This document shows positions 7,612 to 11,145 of a DNA stretch of 11,145 nucleotides, in pieces; position 1 is the first letter of the stretch; every line of letters starts with the position of its first letter. Origin of the DNA: Entamoeba invadens IP1 (taxonomy: Eukaryota > Evosea > Mastigamoebida > Endamoebidae). The notes beneath the pieces were generated by a model. That model had not been told where the DNA came from. It saw only the letters and a program-made list of their open reading frames with translations, and searched no databases. Position numbers and translations under genes: made by a program. The stretch spans positions 280,792 through 291,936 of the forward strand of contig NW_004440356.1 in the NCBI RefSeq assembly GCF_000330505.1, read 5' to 3'.

Positions 7612-9492
7612 TAATTATAATTTTTAATAAATCTGAATTAAAAAACAACTATAAAAATTATAAAAAAAAATTAGAAAAATGCCATAATTTAATAGTTATT
7701 TAGCTATCAAAAAACAAACTATGCATATTTATTTTTTTTTTGACAAAAACGAAAGGTAATCAAAAGCTATTTTCGACTTGTTGTGTTTTTTATAAACATG
7801 TTCCACAAATCAAAAAAATAATTGATTTTATTTTCATTTGAGTTTACACACAACAACATAAAATGTAAAATATACGTCTTAACATTTGTTTGAAATTGAC
7901 ACTATTTCCACCTTTAAAAAATCAACACAAAATATTTCAATCATATTTTTTTTAGTCAATACACTGTTAGATTTTTTTTATAAAATGGAAAACAATCAAC
8001 ACAATTAACAGAACAATATAAAACGTTTTAAACAAAAAACTGACAAGTGATTACAAATACAAATTACTTGACAAAAACGACATTAATTGAATAAATATAC
8101 ACACTTTTTGCTTTGTTTGTAATTAAAGAACAAAGAAAAACATTATCCATAGATGATTATAGTATAACAAAGATTGTTAAATTGTTTTTTTTGATTAATT
8201 GATTTGTTAATGTACAATCATTGTCGATTATGAAAGTTTAATTGAAATTGTAAAAATATCATCGAAAAAAGCAATTATAATTATGACAATCAAATATAAT
8301 GCTTTTAATAACACCACTAACAATTTGAAAAACTGTTTACAAAAAACACCTTTTATTGTTACATAAAGTTTGTTTGAATTTAGAATAAAAATAAAAATAT
8401 TTTTTTGTAATCATATTGTGTTAAATAATGGTTAATTCAATTAATATATAACAGCGTTTTCAATAATTAATATAAACGAGATGTTATATACAATTAATTT
8501 TAACTGTTGTATTATTTTTTAATAACAACACACAATTTAAACATGTTCTTTATAATATTAAAATAACAATAAAAAAGTTAGATAAAGACATCATCATTTG
8601 ATTATTAATTTTGATTTTCTAACAACAGTTAGCATATAAAATTTTTTCGTTAACAGCTACATTTTCAAAAAAGTGTTCAAACAAAAGGTGTTTTTACATT
8701 GTAGTATTGTAACATAAAACCCGACTTTAAATTATAACACAAACATTTGTATAATTTCACATTTTGCAACAATTTCAGGTTTTTACCATATGCTCACAAA
8801 AATGTGTACATAAGATATAAACAATAGTTTTTATGTTTGAGGGTTAAACATAAATTTAAATGTTGTTTAAAACGTAACCTTAAATGGTTTATTGAAATAA
8901 TGTTAAAGGTTAAAACAAGTTGTTGTCAAATTTGACCACGTTAAATAAAATAACGGTCGTAAATTTGTGATTGACAACAACAAAATGTTGAAATTATGTG
9001 CTAAGTGACAAGTCTAAGTTAAACAACAATTTATTGATTAATTCAAAAACAATACAACTTATCACATAAATCATAAAATACTTATTTAACAAATTCAAAA
9101 ATTGTTTTCTACATATTATAATTACAATAATTCAAATTAAGTGAGTCTATGTATTTTATTTTTTTATCTTTGTAAATTGTTCATTTTCTGTTTCGGCATT
9201 CAACAAATTTGGTAAAGATAATTTTAGGCAAATTATTTTTAATACCCATAAAGTAATCACAATTGAAAATAATATAAAATATTAAATTATTCAATTAAAT
9301 ATTTATGAAAATATATATATTATCTACAGTTAAGGGAATTAATATATCTAATTTAAGCTAATTAAAAATTATAGTTTTTTCACTATTATTCTAATTCGCC
9401 AAACATTAAGATTTGTGAAAAGTTGGCAAACTGTCATAAGTGGCTATGAGATTATAACTGCAATTTAATTAATATCAAATACCAAAATTTTT
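7612..9492. other. AT-rich gene-free region
   Basis: No gene or RNA family is recognised over nearly 1.9 kb. It contains the hairpin at 8914-8986, a small one at 8044-8070 (CAAGTGATT/AATTACTTG), another at 9164-9221 (TTATCTTT/AAAGATAA), and two copies of a 13-mer (7740-7752, 8068-8080). Confidence 0.5.
8914..8986. repeat. long interrupted hairpin
   Basis: The stem is built from GTTGTTGTCAA (8919-8929) against TTGACAACAAC (8971-8981). Inside it AAATTT, GACC and GTTA pair with AAATTT, GGTC and TAAC across two small bulges, around a 7-base loop (8944-8950). That gives about 25 paired positions within 63 bases. The arms are not simple A/T. Confidence 0.55.
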
Positions 9493-9498
9493 AATTCA
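9493..9498 (+). promoter_or_regulatory. Entamoeba-like initiator before decayed gene
   Basis: AATTCA ends 2 bases before the ATG at 9501. Entamoeba genes often have an AAAAATTCA-type initiator and very short leaders, so this fits the start of the decayed gene. The match is short and the DNA is AT-rich; no convincing TATA-like element is visible. Confidence 0.25.
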
Positions 9499-9500
9499 AG

Positions 9501-10922
9501 ATGATGTTTGTGAACCCAGAACAATGCATTATTCCCAAGTTAACTCCAAGACACAGAGTGTTTGACTGATCCGTTTTGAGAATCGGATGAATCAACTTCT
9601 TACTCAGTCGGTTTCAACTTATTCCCAAATTGATGGTTTAACAAACAACATTGTGATTTTAGATTCAAAACTGGATTTTGTGACAACTCTTTTGAATCAA
9701 ATGGCGTCAAAGTTCTCCGACCTTTTAATTTAAAATATCGACATGAAAAATTCGAGTGGTGGTCTTCAAAGTCGCTTTCCCACCAAAACCGAGAAAAATG
9801 ACAAAATCGAAAAATTGCCGTCGAAAATTGAAAAGGTTGAAAATCGGGTCCAACAAAATGCGCCGACGCTGTACATCAAATCACTGAAACAACAACAAGC
9901 AAAACAAACCCATAATTATCGACAAGAATTCCAACACTCAAAATTATTCACAAGAATGTCGAGTCTAAACATCCCAAAAGCAGAAGAAATCAATTCCAAT
10001 TAGAAATACAACGAAACCGACTCCATCGTTGCCAAAGAATAAGAAGGACGACTTTGCGGCTCTCATTTGAAGCGGAAATTGCTAATTTCAATAAACGGCA
10101 GAAAGACGACAATTTGAGTGCCAAAAACAACGACGAGGAGACAAAGAAAGTGCAAACCAAACTTGAAAACGTCGAAATTGATGACAAAAACAGTTCATTG
10201 GAAACTGCGACAGATGTGAAGAAGAAGACAGAAAGTTTTACACTGACTGGAGTTAAGATGCCAGAGATCGCATCAATCCCTTTTGTTCCTAATATACCGA
10301 CTATCCAATCAGCGTAAACTAAGAAGTCTACAGAAGAAGGGTGGTCGGTTGTGTCGTATTTGAATGATAAGAATATCAGTGAACAAAAAGACTCAAAAAA
10401 GGACGACAAAAATCAGTTCATCCCAACAAAAGACCAAATCGTACATTTCACCATCGACCGCCTCATAGAGACAGAAAAGAAACACATCGACGGCTATAAC
10501 ACGGTAAGACAAAATAATGACGCTTAGAAAAGTACTGTGAAGAAACTTAAAACAGAAATGAAAGGTATTATTAAGTAAACTATAAAGAAAACTATAAAAA
10601 AAACTATAAAAAAAACTATAAAGAAAACTATGAAGGAAACTAAAAAGGAAACTAAAGAAGATAAAAAAGATGAGATACAAGAAAACCATCTTACAGTTGA
10701 ACAAAACGAAGAAAAAACAGAAAAATCGTTGAAATACCACAAATATTACAAGCAAAAAAAGAAACCCGAATCCCATCAATTCATGTTTTTAAAGGTGAAG
10801 GAAATATCTGTAATGAAACACAACAAAACGTGGTCATAGAAAACAACTTAATGTCGTCAAAGATAGATAAGAAACCATTCGAAAAGAAAAGTCCTGTTAT
10901 ATCAATGATCTCAGTCGTATAA
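9501..10922 (+). pseudogene. decayed gene for Lys/Glu-rich coiled-coil protein
   Basis: The function is unknown. Coding-like sequence runs from ATG 9501 (MMFVNPEQ...) to TAA 10920-10922 and would give about 470 residues, but the frame changes repeatedly. Changes fall near 9560-9586, 9998, 10065 and 10700-10730. Within good frames there are extra stops at TAA 9731-9733, TAA 10315-10317, TAG 10525-10527 and TAA 10576-10578. The N-terminal third (9587-9730) has Leu/Ile heptad-like spacing (MNQLLTQSV...) suggesting a coiled coil. The middle is Lys/Glu/Asp-rich and charged, followed by TIKK tetrapeptide repeats. The tail (about 10730-10922) is more ordered (VEIPQILQAKK..., SIHVFKGEGN). There is no signal peptide or membrane span and no recognised domain. 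The purine-rich, less A/T-only composition contrasts with both flanks, which supports former coding. The number of lesions argues against mere sequencing error. Confidence 0.65.
10579..10662 (+). repeat. 12-bp minisatellite encoding TIKK units
   Basis: Seven tandem 12-base units lie inside the decayed gene. The first four are act-ata-aaR-aaa (Thr-Ile-Lys-Lys). The last three drift (TMKE, TKKE, TKED), which suggests expansion from one end. The unit length keeps frame, so expansion is compatible with selection while the gene was active. Confidence 0.85.
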
Positions 10923-11145
10923 CCGTGGTGTGGCTAAATGGTTAATTTAATTGGTTAGCACTTTGTTACTTTGTTTGTGTCACCTATTCAATTGATAAAA
11001 GTAAGAGTTATTAATTACTATAACTTTTTGTAGTTAAATATACTATATTGTAACTATTTAATTAAACTCAAATTAATTGGGTTGTAAAAATTAGTATTTA
11101 TAATAGTTATGAAAATAGTAAATTATTTCAATTTTATTAATAAAA
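10923..11145. other. AT-rich 3' flank
   Basis: After the stop there is TTAATTTAATT (10941-10951), similar to the TA-rich sites where Entamoeba mRNAs are cleaved. Then A/T-rich DNA runs to the edge. A small stem GCTAA/TTAGC surrounds this motif. No gene is visible. Confidence 0.4.

Noticed and set aside
9990..10779. Minus-strand open frames opposite the decayed gene (10409-9990, 10779-10393)
   Set aside because: They are mirror images of the Lys/Glu-rich coding strand: Phe/Ser/Leu runs produced by complementing AAA/GAA codons.
1165..10839. Possible reassigned genetic code (TAA/TAG read as Gln)
   Set aside because: Several interruptions are TAA or TAG, but the piggyBac also has an in-frame TGA and a frame change, the actin fragment has base losses, and the decayed gene switches frames. 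Simple decay explains all of these.
10921..10998. tRNA-like sequence (ggctaa...ggttagc, then ttcaatt)
   Set aside because: The D-arm-like pairing GCTAA/TTAGC and a TTCAATT resemble tRNA boxes, but the anticodon and acceptor stems do not pair and the D-loop is too long. It also overlaps a likely mRNA 3' end.
1..11145. CRISPR arrays, bacterial operons, phage genes
   Set aside because: No regular spacer repeats, no ribosome binding sites and no prokaryotic gene packing; the content is eukaryotic.

Overview
The window looks like a gene-poor, transposon-littered stretch of a very AT-rich protist genome, most likely an Entamoeba species. That assignment is an inference. It rests on extreme A+T richness, a Mutator-like (MULE) transposase tail beside a piggyBac transposase (both types are known from Entamoeba genomes), an intron-less actin-derived fragment, and a coding remnant that starts a few bases after an AATTCA motif, like Entamoeba initiators. 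No intact gene of ordinary length is visible. Every recognisable coding region carries in-frame stops or frame changes.

Layout. 1-670 (+) is the 3' end of a MULE transposase: a SWIM zinc finger, then a C-terminal tail in another frame. 671-1103 is AT-rich spacer. 1165-3806 (-) is a broken piggyBac transposase that keeps all its catalytic aspartates and its C-terminal Cys/His domain. It is flanked by matching stem-loop inverted repeats at 1104-1131 and 4036-4063. 4797-5100 (-) is a truncated, decayed actin fragment covering about the last third of actin without its extreme C-terminus.

5101-9500 is about 4.4 kb without a recognisable gene. It holds several strong hairpins (6139-6170, 7561-7611, 8914-8986), a small GC-richer stem-loop island with a T-run (7331-7450), short direct repeats, and one coding-like island around 6656-6848. 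9501-10922 (+) is a decayed gene for a lysine/glutamate-rich, probably coiled-coil protein of unknown function, with a 12-bp minisatellite encoding TIKK repeats. 10923-11145 is AT-rich flank.

The genes do not form a pathway. The window reads as a graveyard: two unrelated DNA transposons side by side, a pseudogene fragment of a cytoskeletal gene, and a dying hypothetical gene. I did not find convincing evidence for a new functional system. The observations most worth checking are the piggyBac end structures, the actin fragment and the long intergenic hairpins.
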